Shown: positions 39,089 to 48,981 of the stretch, in pieces
Position numbering within the stretch: position 1 is the stretch's first letter
How the letters are laid out: the number at the start of each line of letters is the position of its first letter
Source of the DNA: Treponema sp.
GTDB taxonomy: Bacteria > Spirochaetota > Spirochaetia > Treponematales > Treponemataceae
DNA length: 64,000 nt
Direction of reading: 5' to 3'
NCBI GenBank assembly: GCA_016292805.1
Contig: JAEDFM010000001.1
Location: 48,252-112,251 of the forward strand
Made by a program: the position numbers and the translations under genes
The notes under the pieces: model-generated
The model's input: only the letters and a program-made list of their open reading frames with translations
Database searches by the model: none
What the model was told of the DNA's origin: nothing

Positions 39089-41062
39089 ATGAAGAAATTA
39101 GCTTTATTAGTTCCATTTTTAAATACAGACTATTGTATGGAAATTGTAACAGGGGTTGCAGAATATTTTAAGGATAAACCTGTAAAACTTGTAATTGCAA
39201 AAACCGAATTACCAAAAAACAATACTGGTTTGTATGATTATCAAAACTGGAATCTTACAGAGCTAATTCGCTCAGAAGAATTTGATGCTTATATTGTAGG
39301 TTCTGCTTTATATTGCAACAACATGCCAAAAGAAGCTTTGGAAGCCTTTCTTCTTACATTAAATAACAGGCCAATTATTTCTATTGGTGCAAAACTCGAT
39401 GTTCCAAATGTATACAATGTTACTACAGATTGTGCAGAAGCCTACGAAAAAATCATTACTCACTTAAAAGATAAACACGGCTGTAAAAAAATAGCTTTTA
39501 TGTCTGCTAATGCAGCACATTCGGAAGAGGCCATAGACCGCTACAATGGTTTCAAAAAAGCTCTGGCAAAAAATAATCTTGAATTTTATAAAAATCTGGT
39601 TTTTGAAGGAAACTTTACAGACTTTAGTGCAAAGGAAAGCCTTTCTAAAGTAATAAAATCAAAAATTGATATAAATTTTGATGCCATTGTTGCTGCAAAC
39701 GATATGATGGCTTTAGGTTCTATTGAATATCTGCATTCTATAGGTGTAAATGTTCCAAAGGATGTAAAGGTTATTGGTTTTGATAATTCAGATGTTGCCT
39801 TTCTTTCGCGGCCAAAGCTTTCTACTATTAATCAAGATATAATTTCTCTTGGTCATAAGGTTGGTAGTGTGGCAATGAGTATTCTTGAAGGTAGAAAAAC
39901 TAACAGAAAGAATACTGTTTTAATGGATATTATTTACAGACAATCCTGTGGTTGTATTAACTGCAAAACTATGAAAAATGTGTTCATTGATGGTGATGAA
40001 GTTCGTCATGATGAACCTCAGAATAAAATTAATAATCTTTCAAACTATATGAGTGATCTTGAAGAAAAAAACAATATTATCACTCTTATGGATATGGTAA
40101 AGTCTTCAAATACAATCCGTCAATTTTTCTACAATTTTGAATTTATTGTTCCACAGGCCAACTTTGATGAAATGGCTGTTAATCTTTATGATGATCCTGT
40201 AAGCGTAGAAAAGGATAATGTTATTCTTTTGCCAAAGGAAATGGGTTTAACCATGTATGCAGATTCTGAACATAAAAATAAAGTGTTTAAACCTGGTACT
40301 CGTTTTAATCCTAAAAAGTCAATTTTTTCAACAGAAGAATATGCTGACAGACCTGGTATCTATATGATTTATCCGGTTTTCTCTGCGGAAACAAATTATG
40401 GTTATGTTGTAGCAAAAACCCGTGATACCAAGTTCCATACTTATAATGTTTACTTAAAGATTATTGTTACTGCCATTGCTCAAGCCTGTGAATACACCAG
40501 AACAATTACTTTGAATGAACATCTTCTTACATTGAATTCGGCTCTTCAGTTAAACAACGATTCTCTTATTATCCGTAGTAGAACAGACGAATTAACAGGA
40601 ATTTTAAATCGTCACGGATTTTTGGAAGAAGGTCAGCGAGCTTTGGATATTCTTCAGGAAAGTGGTAAACCTGGAATTGTATTCTTTGCCGATATGGACA
40701 ATCTTAAGCATATCAATGATACTTATGGTCATGAAATGGGCGATAAGGCAATTAAACTGCAGGCAAAAGCTTTGAAAAAAGCTTTCCGTTCTACAGATGT
40801 TGTTGGCCGATTAAGTGGCGATGAATTTGGTATTATTGCGGTTGGAGTTGGCATTGAATATCTGGAATTAATCCGCTCTAAAGTTGATCAGATTAATAAA
40901 CAGATAGCTAAAGAAGAAAATCTTGATTTTGATCTTTCAATCAGTATTGGTGGTGTAGACCTGGAAGGTTCTTCTGTATTAAGCATTCTGCTTGGTCTTG
41001 CAGATAAAGAACTTTATATTCAAAAGCGTACAAAAAAAGGTCTACAACCTTTGGATGGGTAA
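39089..41062 (+). CDS. LacI-type sensor domain / GGDEF diguanylate cyclase
   Basis: A 657-residue cytoplasmic protein. Residues 1-275 form a periplasmic-binding-protein fold of the LacI/GalR type (FDAIVAANDMMALGSIEYLH, DVKVIGFDNSDVA, LSTINQDI) but with no DNA-binding helix-turn-helix in front. About 300-480 is a GAF-like middle domain. The end is GGDEF, with TDELTGILNRHGF, DMDNLKHINDTYGHEMGDKA and the active-site SGDEF near residue 576. The inhibitory site R-S-T-D lies five residues before it. It should make c-di-GMP in response to a small ligand, probably a sugar. It lies 12 bases after rimO and 6 before the helicase gene. A paralogue is at 43366. Confidence 0.88.
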   Translation: MKKLALLVPFLNTDYCMEIVTGVAEYFKDKPVKLVIAKTELPKNNTGLYDYQNWNLTELIRSEEFDAYIVGSALYCNNMPKEALEAFLLTLNNRPIISIGAKLDVPNVYNVTTDCAEAYEKIITHLKDKHGCKKIAFMSANAAHSEEAIDRYNGFKKALAKNNLEFYKNLVFEGNFTDFSAKESLSKVIKSKIDINFDAIVAANDMMALGSIEYLHSIGVNVPKDVKVIGFDNSDVAFLSRPKLSTINQDIISLGHKVGSVAMSILEGRKTNRKNTVLMDIIYRQSCGCINCKTMKNVFIDGDEVRHDEPQNKINNLSNYMSDLEEKNNIITLMDMVKSSNTIRQFFYNFEFIVPQANFDEMAVNLYDDPVSVEKDNVILLPKEMGLTMYADSEHKNKVFKPGTRFNPKKSIFSTEEYADRPGIYMIYPVFSAETNYGYVVAKTRDTKFHTYNVYLKIIVTAIAQACEYTRTITLNEHLLTLNSALQLNNDSLIIRSRTDELTGILNRHGFLEEGQRALDILQESGKPGIVFFADMDNLKHINDTYGHEMGDKAIKLQAKALKKAFRSTDVVGRLSGDEFGIIAVGVGIEYLELIRSKVDQINKQIAKEENLDFDLSISIGGVDLEGSSVLSILLGLADKELYIQKRTKKGLQPLDG

Positions 41063-41068
41063 CAGACT

Positions 41069-43273
41069 GTGGAACAGCTTAATAATTTTGATGAATATCT
41101 TTCTGTATTAAATGAAGAACAGTATAAAGCTGTTGTTCACGAAGGTTCTCCTCTTCTTATTCTGGCCGGAGCCGGTTCTGGTAAAACCCGTGTAATTACT
41201 ACAAAAATTGCTTACCTTATTAATCAAAAGCATGTAGATCCTTATTCTATTCTTTCGGTAACCTTTACTAAAAAAGCTGCCAACGAAATGAAAGAACGAG
41301 CGGTAACAATTGAACCGGAAGCACAATATTCACAAATCAGAACTTTCCACTCTTTTGGCAGCTGGTTTTTACGCCGTTACCACGAGGCTGCAGGGCTGGA
41401 AGATGGTTTTACAGTTTATGATGATGACGATATGGTTACTTTGGTAAAAGATGCCATTCCTTCTCTTGATAAAAAAGACGCAAAGCTTGTTGCTCATCAA
41501 ATTTCTTTGGCAAAAGATTATTTTCTTACCCCAGAAGATGATTTAAGCATGATTGGCAGTGAGTTTGATTTGAATCAACTGTACAGCTTGTATCAGCAGA
41601 AGCTGCGGGCTACTGGTAATGCCGATTTTGGCGATTTGATTATGCTGCCGGCACAGATTATGCAGATGAATTCTGATATTGCAGATTATATTCATAACCG
41701 TTTTAAGGTAATTATGGTTGATGAGTATCAGGACTCAAACATTGCTCAGTATAAACTGCTGCAGACATTAAGTGGAGTAAAGCAGGGGTGCCAGAATTAT
41801 GTTTGTGTAGTTGGTGATGATGACCAGTCAATCTATAAATTCCGTGGTGCCGAAGTTCAGAATATCTTAACCTTCCCAGATAAGTTTCCTGGTACAGAAA
41901 TAATCCGTCTGGAAAAAAATTATCGTTCTACAGGAAAAATTCTGGAAGCTGCCAGCGTTGTTGTTGGTAAAAACAGAAATAGACTTGGAAAAACTCTTGT
42001 TGCTCAACGAGGCGAAGGTAAAAATCCGGTTCTGGCATTTTTACCCTCTGATGATGCTGAAGCAAAATTCTGCTGCGATTTAATTAATCAATCAATTGCA
42101 GCTGGAAATAAATATTCAGATTTTGCAATTCTTTATAGAACTAATGCCCAGTCCCGAATTTTTGAACAGCAGTTTAAGCGACAGAAAATTCCATACGAAG
42201 TTGTAGGTGGAATGAAATTCTACGAAAGGGAAGAAATAAAAGATGTAATCAGTTATCTTTCCCTTTATGTAAATCCTAAGGACCCAATTGCTTTCCGTCG
42301 TATAATAAACAAACCAACCAGAGGTATAGGACCAAAAACTCAGAATGAAATTCTTGCATCGGCTACAGAACTTCAGACTGTAGATGGCAATACTGCAGGT
42401 GTTTATAAAAATCTTCTTGAGACTACAAAAGAATGTAGTGAACATTTTTCAAAAAAAGCAAAAGAAGGAGCGCAGAATTTCCTTAAGATTTTTGAGTGGG
42501 CAGGTTCTGTGTTTGACGAAGAAAAAAATCTTTCTGAATTTATCAATCGTATGATTATGGATTCCGGGCTTGATGAATATCACAGAACAAATTCTGATGA
42601 CCAGATTCAGGCAGCATCCCGTTTGGAAAATATGACAGAGCTTGCAAACAGCGGTGTAGATTTTCCTTGTACAAGAGAAGGACTTATTGAATTTCTGGAT
42701 TCTGTAAGTTTAGATCAGACTTTAGATACGGAAACTCCAGAGGATACGACTGACTTTGTAACATTGATTACACTTCATAATACAAAAGGTCTGGAATTCA
42801 ATAATGTTATTATTACAGGTCTGGAAGATAAAATTTTCCCACGACCAGAAAAATCTGGTGATGAACTGGAAGAAGAAAGACGCCTTTTTTATGTAGGTAT
42901 AACTCGTGCCAGAAACGAACTTTTCATTACATCTGCAGCCATGCGCCGTATGTATGGCCGTCTGGAAATGATGAATCCATCTCCATTTATTAGGGAAGCA
43001 AAATCTGCTTTTAAGATTATAGGGGCTACTCCACCTTCCATGCGCAGCTTTTCTGCAGGTTACAGCAACGGCTACGATGCACAGGAAAATGAATTGCTGG
43101 AAAAATACAAAAAAGGAACAAAACTTTATCATGATGATTATGGTTATGGTCAGGTTATAGACTGCCACATGAGTGATGGAGAATGTATCTGTCTGGTAAA
43201 ATTTGAATCAGGCCAGTCCAAAAAGTTTCTGCCACAGTATCAGGGTAAATCTTTAATGATTGTTAAGGATTAA
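41069..43273 (+). CDS. UvrD/PcrA-type superfamily 1 DNA helicase
   Basis: A 734-residue 3'-5' helicase for repair or replication restart. Motifs in order: LNEEQYKAVVHEGSPLLILA, Walker A GAGSGKTRVIT, SVTFTKKAANEMKERA, FHSFGSWFLRRYH, MVDEYQDSN, GDDDQSIYKFRGA, LEKNYRST and a late FVTLITLHNTKGLEFNNVII with GITRARNE. The end carries the PcrA-like RNA-polymerase-binding module (YHDDYGYGQVIDC). It starts with GTG six bases after the sensor-cyclase gene, behind GGATGGG, so it is translated from the same mRNA. Whether it corresponds to PcrA, UvrD or Rep cannot be decided here. Confidence 0.9.
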   Translation: MEQLNNFDEYLSVLNEEQYKAVVHEGSPLLILAGAGSGKTRVITTKIAYLINQKHVDPYSILSVTFTKKAANEMKERAVTIEPEAQYSQIRTFHSFGSWFLRRYHEAAGLEDGFTVYDDDDMVTLVKDAIPSLDKKDAKLVAHQISLAKDYFLTPEDDLSMIGSEFDLNQLYSLYQQKLRATGNADFGDLIMLPAQIMQMNSDIADYIHNRFKVIMVDEYQDSNIAQYKLLQTLSGVKQGCQNYVCVVGDDDQSIYKFRGAEVQNILTFPDKFPGTEIIRLEKNYRSTGKILEAASVVVGKNRNRLGKTLVAQRGEGKNPVLAFLPSDDAEAKFCCDLINQSIAAGNKYSDFAILYRTNAQSRIFEQQFKRQKIPYEVVGGMKFYEREEIKDVISYLSLYVNPKDPIAFRRIINKPTRGIGPKTQNEILASATELQTVDGNTAGVYKNLLETTKECSEHFSKKAKEGAQNFLKIFEWAGSVFDEEKNLSEFINRMIMDSGLDEYHRTNSDDQIQAASRLENMTELANSGVDFPCTREGLIEFLDSVSLDQTLDTETPEDTTDFVTLITLHNTKGLEFNNVIITGLEDKIFPRPEKSGDELEEERRLFYVGITRARNELFITSAAMRRMYGRLEMMNPSPFIREAKSAFKIIGATPPSMRSFSAGYSNGYDAQENELLEKYKKGTKLYHDDYGYGQVIDCHMSDGECICLVKFESGQSKKFLPQYQGKSLMIVKD

Positions 43274-43365
43274 AAACATATAACAAAATTTTGTATGCAG
43301 AACCATAAAATCCATGTTAAAATTATAACATAATTAAAAGTGTAATAATATGAGGATTTTATTTA

Positions 43366-45327
43366 ATGGCTGAAAATCAACATAGAGTTGCTTTACTTTT
43401 TGATTATATGACATCGGAGTATTCTAACTTACTCCTAGATGGTATTAAAACTGCCTGCGAATTATACAATATCCAGTTATACATTATGCCAGTGGGCGAA
43501 ATGCATAACATGCAGATTCCCTTCGATTATCAAAATCTTTCAGTTACTGGTCTTTTAACAGAATCTAATATTGATGGTATTCTTTTTGCTTCTGGAACTC
43601 AGATGCATTATTTAACAAAAGCTGAATTTAGTTCTTTTGTTAAATCCTATAGACCAATTCCGTGTTTAAGTATTTCAGTAGAAGTTCCTGGTGTTCCATC
43701 TATAATTGTAGATTCTACAAATGCTTACAAAAATCTTATAAAAGATTTAGTTAAAAACCAAAAGTGTAAACGGTTTGGTGTAATGAGCGTTCACAGTAAT
43801 TCTTCTGAAGTTAAAACAAGAAATCGTATCATAAAAGAAACTCTGGAAGAAAACGGAATTGATTATAAGACTGTGCAAATATGGAAGGGCAGGTTTGATT
43901 ATAGTTCTGCAAAACTGGAGCTGGAACATTATTATTCTGTACATAAAAGCTTTCCCTTTGATGCTGTAATCTGTTTGAATGATGAAATGGCTTTTGCTGT
44001 AACAGATTTTTGCCGTGAGCATAATATTTCTGTACCAGATGAAGTTTGTGTTACAGGATTTGATGATATTGACCGGGACCGTTATGCAGTACCATCTTTA
44101 TCAACAATCAATCAGCAGGTTTTTAAACTTGGTTTTGAATCCCTTTTAACATTAAAGGCACAAATTGAGGGTCATAATGTTCCAAAGCTGCAGGTTATGG
44201 ATTCTAAAGCAATTTTAAGAAAGTCTACTGCAAGATATGTTTCAAAAAATCTGGACTCTCGTTATATATCGGTAGATGCTGATTGTGGTACTGCAAATGA
44301 CAAGGCGGCTACTGAATGGTACAGAATGAAAAACCAGATTTATCAGATAAACCGCTTTTATTCTGAAATGCAATATGATACTTCACAGGAACAGCTTAGA
44401 CGACGCATTATTGATGATGTCCGGGCTTTTGCAGTTACAGCTTTTGCCATAGTTTTATTTAATCATCCAATTGAAATGGCCGCACCTTTTGACTTTTTTA
44501 CAATGCCAAAAAAAGCAGAATTATTTGCAGCTTTTGATTATACGACAGGTTATGATTCAAACAATGTAGACGAAAAATTAAAATTCAATCCTTCTAAACA
44601 GATATTGCCACCAGGAGTTATTCAGGTTGATAACAGAGGTGTATATGTAATTTCCATGTTCCATAATACCTTACAATACGGCTATATAATGCTGCGTACT
44701 GGAACTTATGATATTTCTATCTATGATTTGCTTTCGAATATTATTTCTACAATTGTGGCTGCAGTACATTCCTTTGCGCTTGTAAACAATGAACATACTA
44801 AATTTCAGCAGAAATATGATAAGCTGGATATTATTGCCAGTACAGATGAGCTTACAGGTCTTGCAAATAGACGAGGTTTGTATGCAAAAGGGCAGACCAC
44901 ACTTAAATTTGCCAAAACAATGAATCAAAAAGGGTTGATTGTTTTTTCCGATATGGATGGCTTAAAAAAGATAAACGACTCCTTTGGTCACGAAGCTGGA
45001 GATAAAGCTATTCTTGCTGAATCAAAAATTCTAAAAGGTAATTTCCGTTCAAATGATATTGTTGCCAGAATAGGCGGTGATGAATTTGTAATGATTTGTC
45101 CAGGATTAACAGTAGAAGCCTTTGAAAGAATCCGTCAGCAGATTAATAAGGATTGCGAAACCTGGTCAGAAACCAGCAAAGAACCATTTAAGCTTTCTGT
45201 AAGTATGGGGTATGTTGAATATCCAAGTGATAAGGTTGGATATCAGATTACACCGCTGCTTTCCGAAGCCGACTCAATGCTGTATTTGGAAAAGCGGCGT
45301 AAAAAAGGATTAATTCCAGTCTCTTAA
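43366..45327 (+). CDS. LacI-type sensor domain / GGDEF diguanylate cyclase, paralogue
   Basis: A 653-residue protein with the same order as the one at 39089: a LacI-like ligand domain without DNA-binding part (RVALLFDYMTSEYSNLLLDG, FDAVICLNDEMAFAVTDF, VTGFDDIDRDRYAVPSLSTI), a GAF-like middle part (about 300-480), and a GGDEF domain with TDELTGLANRRG, DMDGLKKINDSFGHEAGDKA and a canonical GGDEF near residue 570. The inhibitory RSND lies five residues before. The different ligand-domain sequence implies a different ligand. It is separated from the helicase by a 92-base gap and has its own GAGGA site. Its last 18 bases overlap the end of the convergent OmpA-family gene. Confidence 0.88.
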   Translation: MAENQHRVALLFDYMTSEYSNLLLDGIKTACELYNIQLYIMPVGEMHNMQIPFDYQNLSVTGLLTESNIDGILFASGTQMHYLTKAEFSSFVKSYRPIPCLSISVEVPGVPSIIVDSTNAYKNLIKDLVKNQKCKRFGVMSVHSNSSEVKTRNRIIKETLEENGIDYKTVQIWKGRFDYSSAKLELEHYYSVHKSFPFDAVICLNDEMAFAVTDFCREHNISVPDEVCVTGFDDIDRDRYAVPSLSTINQQVFKLGFESLLTLKAQIEGHNVPKLQVMDSKAILRKSTARYVSKNLDSRYISVDADCGTANDKAATEWYRMKNQIYQINRFYSEMQYDTSQEQLRRRIIDDVRAFAVTAFAIVLFNHPIEMAAPFDFFTMPKKAELFAAFDYTTGYDSNNVDEKLKFNPSKQILPPGVIQVDNRGVYVISMFHNTLQYGYIMLRTGTYDISIYDLLSNIISTIVAAVHSFALVNNEHTKFQQKYDKLDIIASTDELTGLANRRGLYAKGQTTLKFAKTMNQKGLIVFSDMDGLKKINDSFGHEAGDKAILAESKILKGNFRSNDIVARIGGDEFVMICPGLTVEAFERIRQQINKDCETWSETSKEPFKLSVSMGYVEYPSDKVGYQITPLLSEADSMLYLEKRRKKGLIPVS

Positions 45328-46656
45328 AATGTAAGTCTGTTTAGGACGCAATGTAATGTCTACACGACGGTTCTGCGCTCTTCCTTCCTCTGTGGCATTT
45401 GACGCTACAGGCATTGTTCCACCGTATGCTTTGTAACTGAAAAGCGACTCTTCAATTCCTTCTTCAATCAACGCATTCATTACAGCTCTGGCTCTATCTA
45501 CAGAAAGATTAAGCTGGCCCTGTGGTTTTCCGACATCTGCTGTATGACCTTCTACCAGAACTGTATAACCTTCCAGTGTAAGGAATTCTTTAATCTTGTT
45601 TCCCACAAACTGAACAAGTTTTTTATCATCTGGAAGCAATTCATCAGAGTCTGGATAGAAATTAAGTTTAATAGAGAAGAGAATACCATCTCCAGAAGGA
45701 ACAATATTTAATCCAGGAACTTTATTTTCATAGAAGTATTGTTTTACTTCTTCGTAAATTACATAGTAAGTTTCGTCTTTTTCTGGTGCAGCTACATCGT
45801 AAATAAGATTTTCTTTATCCAGAAGAATTGTGATTTTGCCTTTGCGTAATAAATCTACATTTTCTGGTACTGATAAAATTTTAAGGGCATCCTTATGTTT
45901 AATGACTGGGTCTGTGCGGTTGCGGCCATAAACCTGTGTAACTTTAATGTAAAGAGGGTCTGCTCCAACTCTATCTTCATAATCTTCAATATTATCAGAG
46001 TAGTGGAAGCCTAACATTCCGTTCTGTTTGATAATTGCTGGATCTACATTGTTTCGTTCAAATACCAGATTCATATCTTCATCCCAAATCTGTGGGAAAA
46101 AACATGGATAAATCTGGCTGTCTACATATTCACCGTGAATAGGAACTGCACCACGAGCATCAATTACAATACCTGAATATGGGCGGGATGGTGTGTCTTC
46201 TATTGGTTTTTCTGGTGCAGCTGCATGTTTATGGCGTACCAAATCTTTATTCAAAGCATTAATATTAAGGGTGTTAGTTGTATTTATGTATTTTGCATCA
46301 GTTGTAAAAACATCCGGAGTCTTATGTCCGTTCATAATAAAGCTGTAAACCTGGTCCAGTGTAATTTTGTCTGCAATAACCATATCAGAAAGGGTAGAGT
46401 TAGAATCGGCAAAAAGAGAAAGTAATGGAGGCTGAATCAACTGAAGCATTTTTGATTTAATGCGGGCAGAGGCTGTTTTTTTACCAGAAGGCATTATAAT
46501 GTTAGCCTTATCTGCATCAAGTGTTAAATCTGATGTAAATTGTCTGGTAATCCAGTTTACGCGGCTTCTGGATTCAATTGTTGTTTTGTCGTTTGCAAAT
46601 AAAACCACAGCAGAAGATAAAGCTAAGGCTGCAATTGTAAATAACAGTTTTTTCAT
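45310..46656 (-). CDS. OmpA-family outer-envelope protein
   Basis: A 448-residue protein with a signal peptide (MKKLLFTIAALALSSAVVLFA). The N-terminal ~330 residues are an unrecognised spirochete-type region. Residues 340-440 form an OmpA C-terminal peptidoglycan-binding domain (LNFYPDSDELLPDDKKLVQF, VEGHTADVGKPQGQLNLSVD, RARAVMNALIEEGI, AQNRRVDI). The Arg and Asp that bind diaminopimelate or ornithine are in the expected places. It would tie the outer membrane or periplasm to the cell wall. It follows the lytic transglycosylase gene by 32 bases. Its tail overlaps the convergent cyclase gene. Confidence 0.85.
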   Translation of the reverse strand: MKKLLFTIAALALSSAVVLFANDKTTIESRSRVNWITRQFTSDLTLDADKANIIMPSGKKTASARIKSKMLQLIQPPLLSLFADSNSTLSDMVIADKITLDQVYSFIMNGHKTPDVFTTDAKYINTTNTLNINALNKDLVRHKHAAAPEKPIEDTPSRPYSGIVIDARGAVPIHGEYVDSQIYPCFFPQIWDEDMNLVFERNNVDPAIIKQNGMLGFHYSDNIEDYEDRVGADPLYIKVTQVYGRNRTDPVIKHKDALKILSVPENVDLLRKGKITILLDKENLIYDVAAPEKDETYYVIYEEVKQYFYENKVPGLNIVPSGDGILFSIKLNFYPDSDELLPDDKKLVQFVGNKIKEFLTLEGYTVLVEGHTADVGKPQGQLNLSVDRARAVMNALIEEGIEESLFSYKAYGGTMPVASNATEEGRAQNRRVDITLRPKQTYILRDWN

Positions 46657-46688
46657 TTTAATTATCCCTTTCTGCTTTCACTATCGGC

Positions 46689-47864
46689 TTATTTTGAGGG
46701 AATATAAAGAATTTTTCCAATTCTAAGAATATCACTTTCCTTTATGTCATTAATGTCGCAAATAGCTTTGACTGTTACACCGTACCGTCTTGAAATTGAC
46801 CATAAAGAATCCCCTGAAACAACTTTATATTGGAATGGGAACTCTATTGGAGTCAGTTTTTTAAGTGCTGCTTTTGCAGTTTCGGCCATTCCTGAAGGAA
46901 CTCGTATAGAAGATTCTTTTGCAGGATGTGTCATTCCTCTTGTAAAAGAAGGATTTAATGATTTTAAGGTTACAGAATCTATTCTCATTTCTGTGGCTAA
47001 CTGGGAAATAGAATAGGATTTTTTTACAGTTACATAATCAAATATTCCGTTTGCTTCGTTATATAACTGTTCAAATTCTTCCTTGTGGTGGGGAAGATCT
47101 ATCTGATAATACTCACTATTTTCTGCTAAATCTGCAATTGCAAGTAGTTTTGGAACATAATGGCATGTCTGGGTAGAAAGAAATTTGTGTTCTACAAGGT
47201 ACCAGTAATCGCGACTGCCGGCTTTTTGAATTGCTTTGGCCATGGCGCCGGCACCGCAGTTGTAGGCGCCGATTGCAAGAAACCAGTCTCCAAAGTAATT
47301 ATAGTTATCCATTAGTTTGGAAAGAGCTGCATCTGTACTTTTCCATGGATCCAGCCGTTCGTCAACAAAGTCGTTCAGAGTTAAAAATGGGCGGACGCTG
47401 TTTTCCATAAACTGCCACATTCCTAAAGCTCCGGATTTGGATTTAGCTGTAGTTTTATAATTAGATTCTACAACAGGTAAGTATTCAAGATATGCAGGCA
47501 TTTCCCGTTCCTGCAATGCTTTACGAACATAAAGTCTGTATTCCATAGCGGCTTCCAGGTCATTGCGCAAAAGATTTTGCCAGCGAGGTGATAAATATTG
47601 CTGACGGAATTTTTCTACTTCTTTTCGGTCTGAATCTGGAATTGCAATAAGATGGATTTTTTCTGTTACAGCGGGAGTTGTAGCTTCAATTTCTAATAAT
47701 GCTTCTTCTGCCGGGGCCGGTAATGCTTCACTTACAATTTCAGGCAGCACTGGAGGTGTAATATCTTCAGAAACAGGTTCTTCTGTAATGTCCTGTGCAA
47801 AGAGAAGAAGGGGGAGTGTAGAAATTAAAAGAAGGGTAAGGACTTTTTTAAAGCTTGTTACCAA
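46689..47864 (-). CDS. Lytic transglycosylase with LysM domain (MltD-like)
   Basis: A 391-residue exported enzyme cleaving peptidoglycan glycan strands. After the signal peptide (SFKKVLTLLLISTLPLLLFA) comes a Pro/Glu-rich linker. The SLT domain (about 120-260) has the catalytic Glu in LEYLPVVESNYKTTAKSKSG, then ALGMWQFM and AIGAYNCGAGAMAKAI. One LysM domain (YKVVSGDSLWSISRRYGV) ends the protein, and a second weaker LysM-like segment (KKSYSISQLATEMRI) precedes it. The start is TTG at 47864, inside the end of the upstream lipoprotein gene. Both belong to one envelope operon with the OmpA-family gene. Confidence 0.9.
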   Translation of the reverse strand: MVTSFKKVLTLLLISTLPLLLFAQDITEEPVSEDITPPVLPEIVSEALPAPAEEALLEIEATTPAVTEKIHLIAIPDSDRKEVEKFRQQYLSPRWQNLLRNDLEAAMEYRLYVRKALQEREMPAYLEYLPVVESNYKTTAKSKSGALGMWQFMENSVRPFLTLNDFVDERLDPWKSTDAALSKLMDNYNYFGDWFLAIGAYNCGAGAMAKAIQKAGSRDYWYLVEHKFLSTQTCHYVPKLLAIADLAENSEYYQIDLPHHKEEFEQLYNEANGIFDYVTVKKSYSISQLATEMRIDSVTLKSLNPSFTRGMTHPAKESSIRVPSGMAETAKAALKKLTPIEFPFQYKVVSGDSLWSISRRYGVTVKAICDINDIKESDILRIGKILYIPSK

Positions 47865-48888
47865 TGTAAATACCTGCCCATTCCCAGTTACCGTTAATAT
47901 CTGGATCTAGAGGATAGTTGATTTTTCTGAAATACAGGTACCATACAGATACGTAAGCCTTCCAACCCCAGGTTTTTAAATATGCTTCGTTTGAGTTGGA
48001 GGTTTCATCAAGACGGTCTGCAAAGCTGATTCGGCGTCCAGCAGCATAACTTCTCATAGAGAATTCTTCCTGAGAGTTTACAGCGTTTTCATCCTGACGC
48101 CATGACATAGAGAAGAAATTGATTTTTGCTTTGTATTTATCAAGTGTACGCCAGTCGTAATTTCTGATAGCTTTTTTTACTGCAGCTTCCAGTTCAGGTA
48201 AAGTTTCAAAGGTCCAGTCCTTAGAAGAGTTGTTAAAGTCTACAAGGTGACGGGCATTTCTATAGGCATCTGGTTCACCAGGAATCTGAATTGTAGAGGC
48301 ATCTGGCTGCTGAAGGAATAATGTGTAAGTTTTAAGTGCCTGATCCCACTGGTTGTCGTTTTCGTACTCCAATGCAAGACGCATGTAAAGTTCTGTAATA
48401 TTAGTGTTCTGAGGAAAACGATTTATAAGCTGATTAATGTAGTTAATTCTGTGTACTGGTGTTTTACTAATCTGAATAAGGTTCTGTAAGCATAAATAGT
48501 GAATTGACTGCCCCTTAACAAGCAGGTCATCACATTCCTTAAGAATACGGTCAAAATAATATTCAGCCATTGGTTCTGCACCTGTAGAAAGATAGGCATA
48601 GGCTGTCATTAAAAGCCAGTAGGAATTGTAAATGTCATCTGGATTTTCTTCTACATAACTGGTAAGAAACAGAATGATTTCCTGATAATCCTTTGCTGCC
48701 AGCAGATTGTTAGACATCTGATTGATGATTGTATAGCGCTGCTGGGGATTCAGTTTTTGAGTTTCAAGAATTTCCCTTAATTCTTCCTGATTAGATGATA
48801 TTTCTGGGTTTGTAGTTTTTTTTGAACAGCTGCAGAATAATAAAGGAAGAGTACATAAAATTAAAAGGAATTTCTTACTTAGTTTCAT
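47848..48888 (-). CDS. Lipoprotein with TPR-like repeats
   Basis: A 346-residue lipoprotein whose signal ends LLFCSCSKK, with two Cys (20 and 22) as possible lipidation sites. Helical repeats follow (for example IILFLTSYVEENPDDIYNSY and ELYMRLALEYENDNQWDQAL). The C-terminal 120 residues, rich in Trp, are not recognised. It is the first gene of the operon with the lytic transglycosylase and OmpA-family protein, so it is probably a cell-wall-associated scaffold. The stop overlaps the next start by 17 bases. Confidence 0.75.
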   Translation of the reverse strand: MKLSKKFLLILCTLPLLFCSCSKKTTNPEISSNQEELREILETQKLNPQQRYTIINQMSNNLLAAKDYQEIILFLTSYVEENPDDIYNSYWLLMTAYAYLSTGAEPMAEYYFDRILKECDDLLVKGQSIHYLCLQNLIQISKTPVHRINYINQLINRFPQNTNITELYMRLALEYENDNQWDQALKTYTLFLQQPDASTIQIPGEPDAYRNARHLVDFNNSSKDWTFETLPELEAAVKKAIRNYDWRTLDKYKAKINFFSMSWRQDENAVNSQEEFSMRSYAAGRRISFADRLDETSNSNEAYLKTWGWKAYVSVWYLYFRKINYPLDPDINGNWEWAGIYIGNKL

Positions 48889-48981
48889 AACTTTGAATTT
48901 AACATAGGGAAATATTATTGTAAAGATTGAAGATTAAGAGTATTATTAAAAAAATATACCATATAATTAAGGGGTTACTGT

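Noticed and set aside
42722..43168. 148-codon minus-strand ORF opposite the helicase
   Set aside because: It covers conserved helicase motifs in the other direction and has no supporting signal.
39089..45327. LacI-family transcription factors
   Set aside because: Both proteins have the ligand-binding fold but start directly with its first strand; no helix-turn-helix precedes it, so they are sensors, not DNA-binding repressors.
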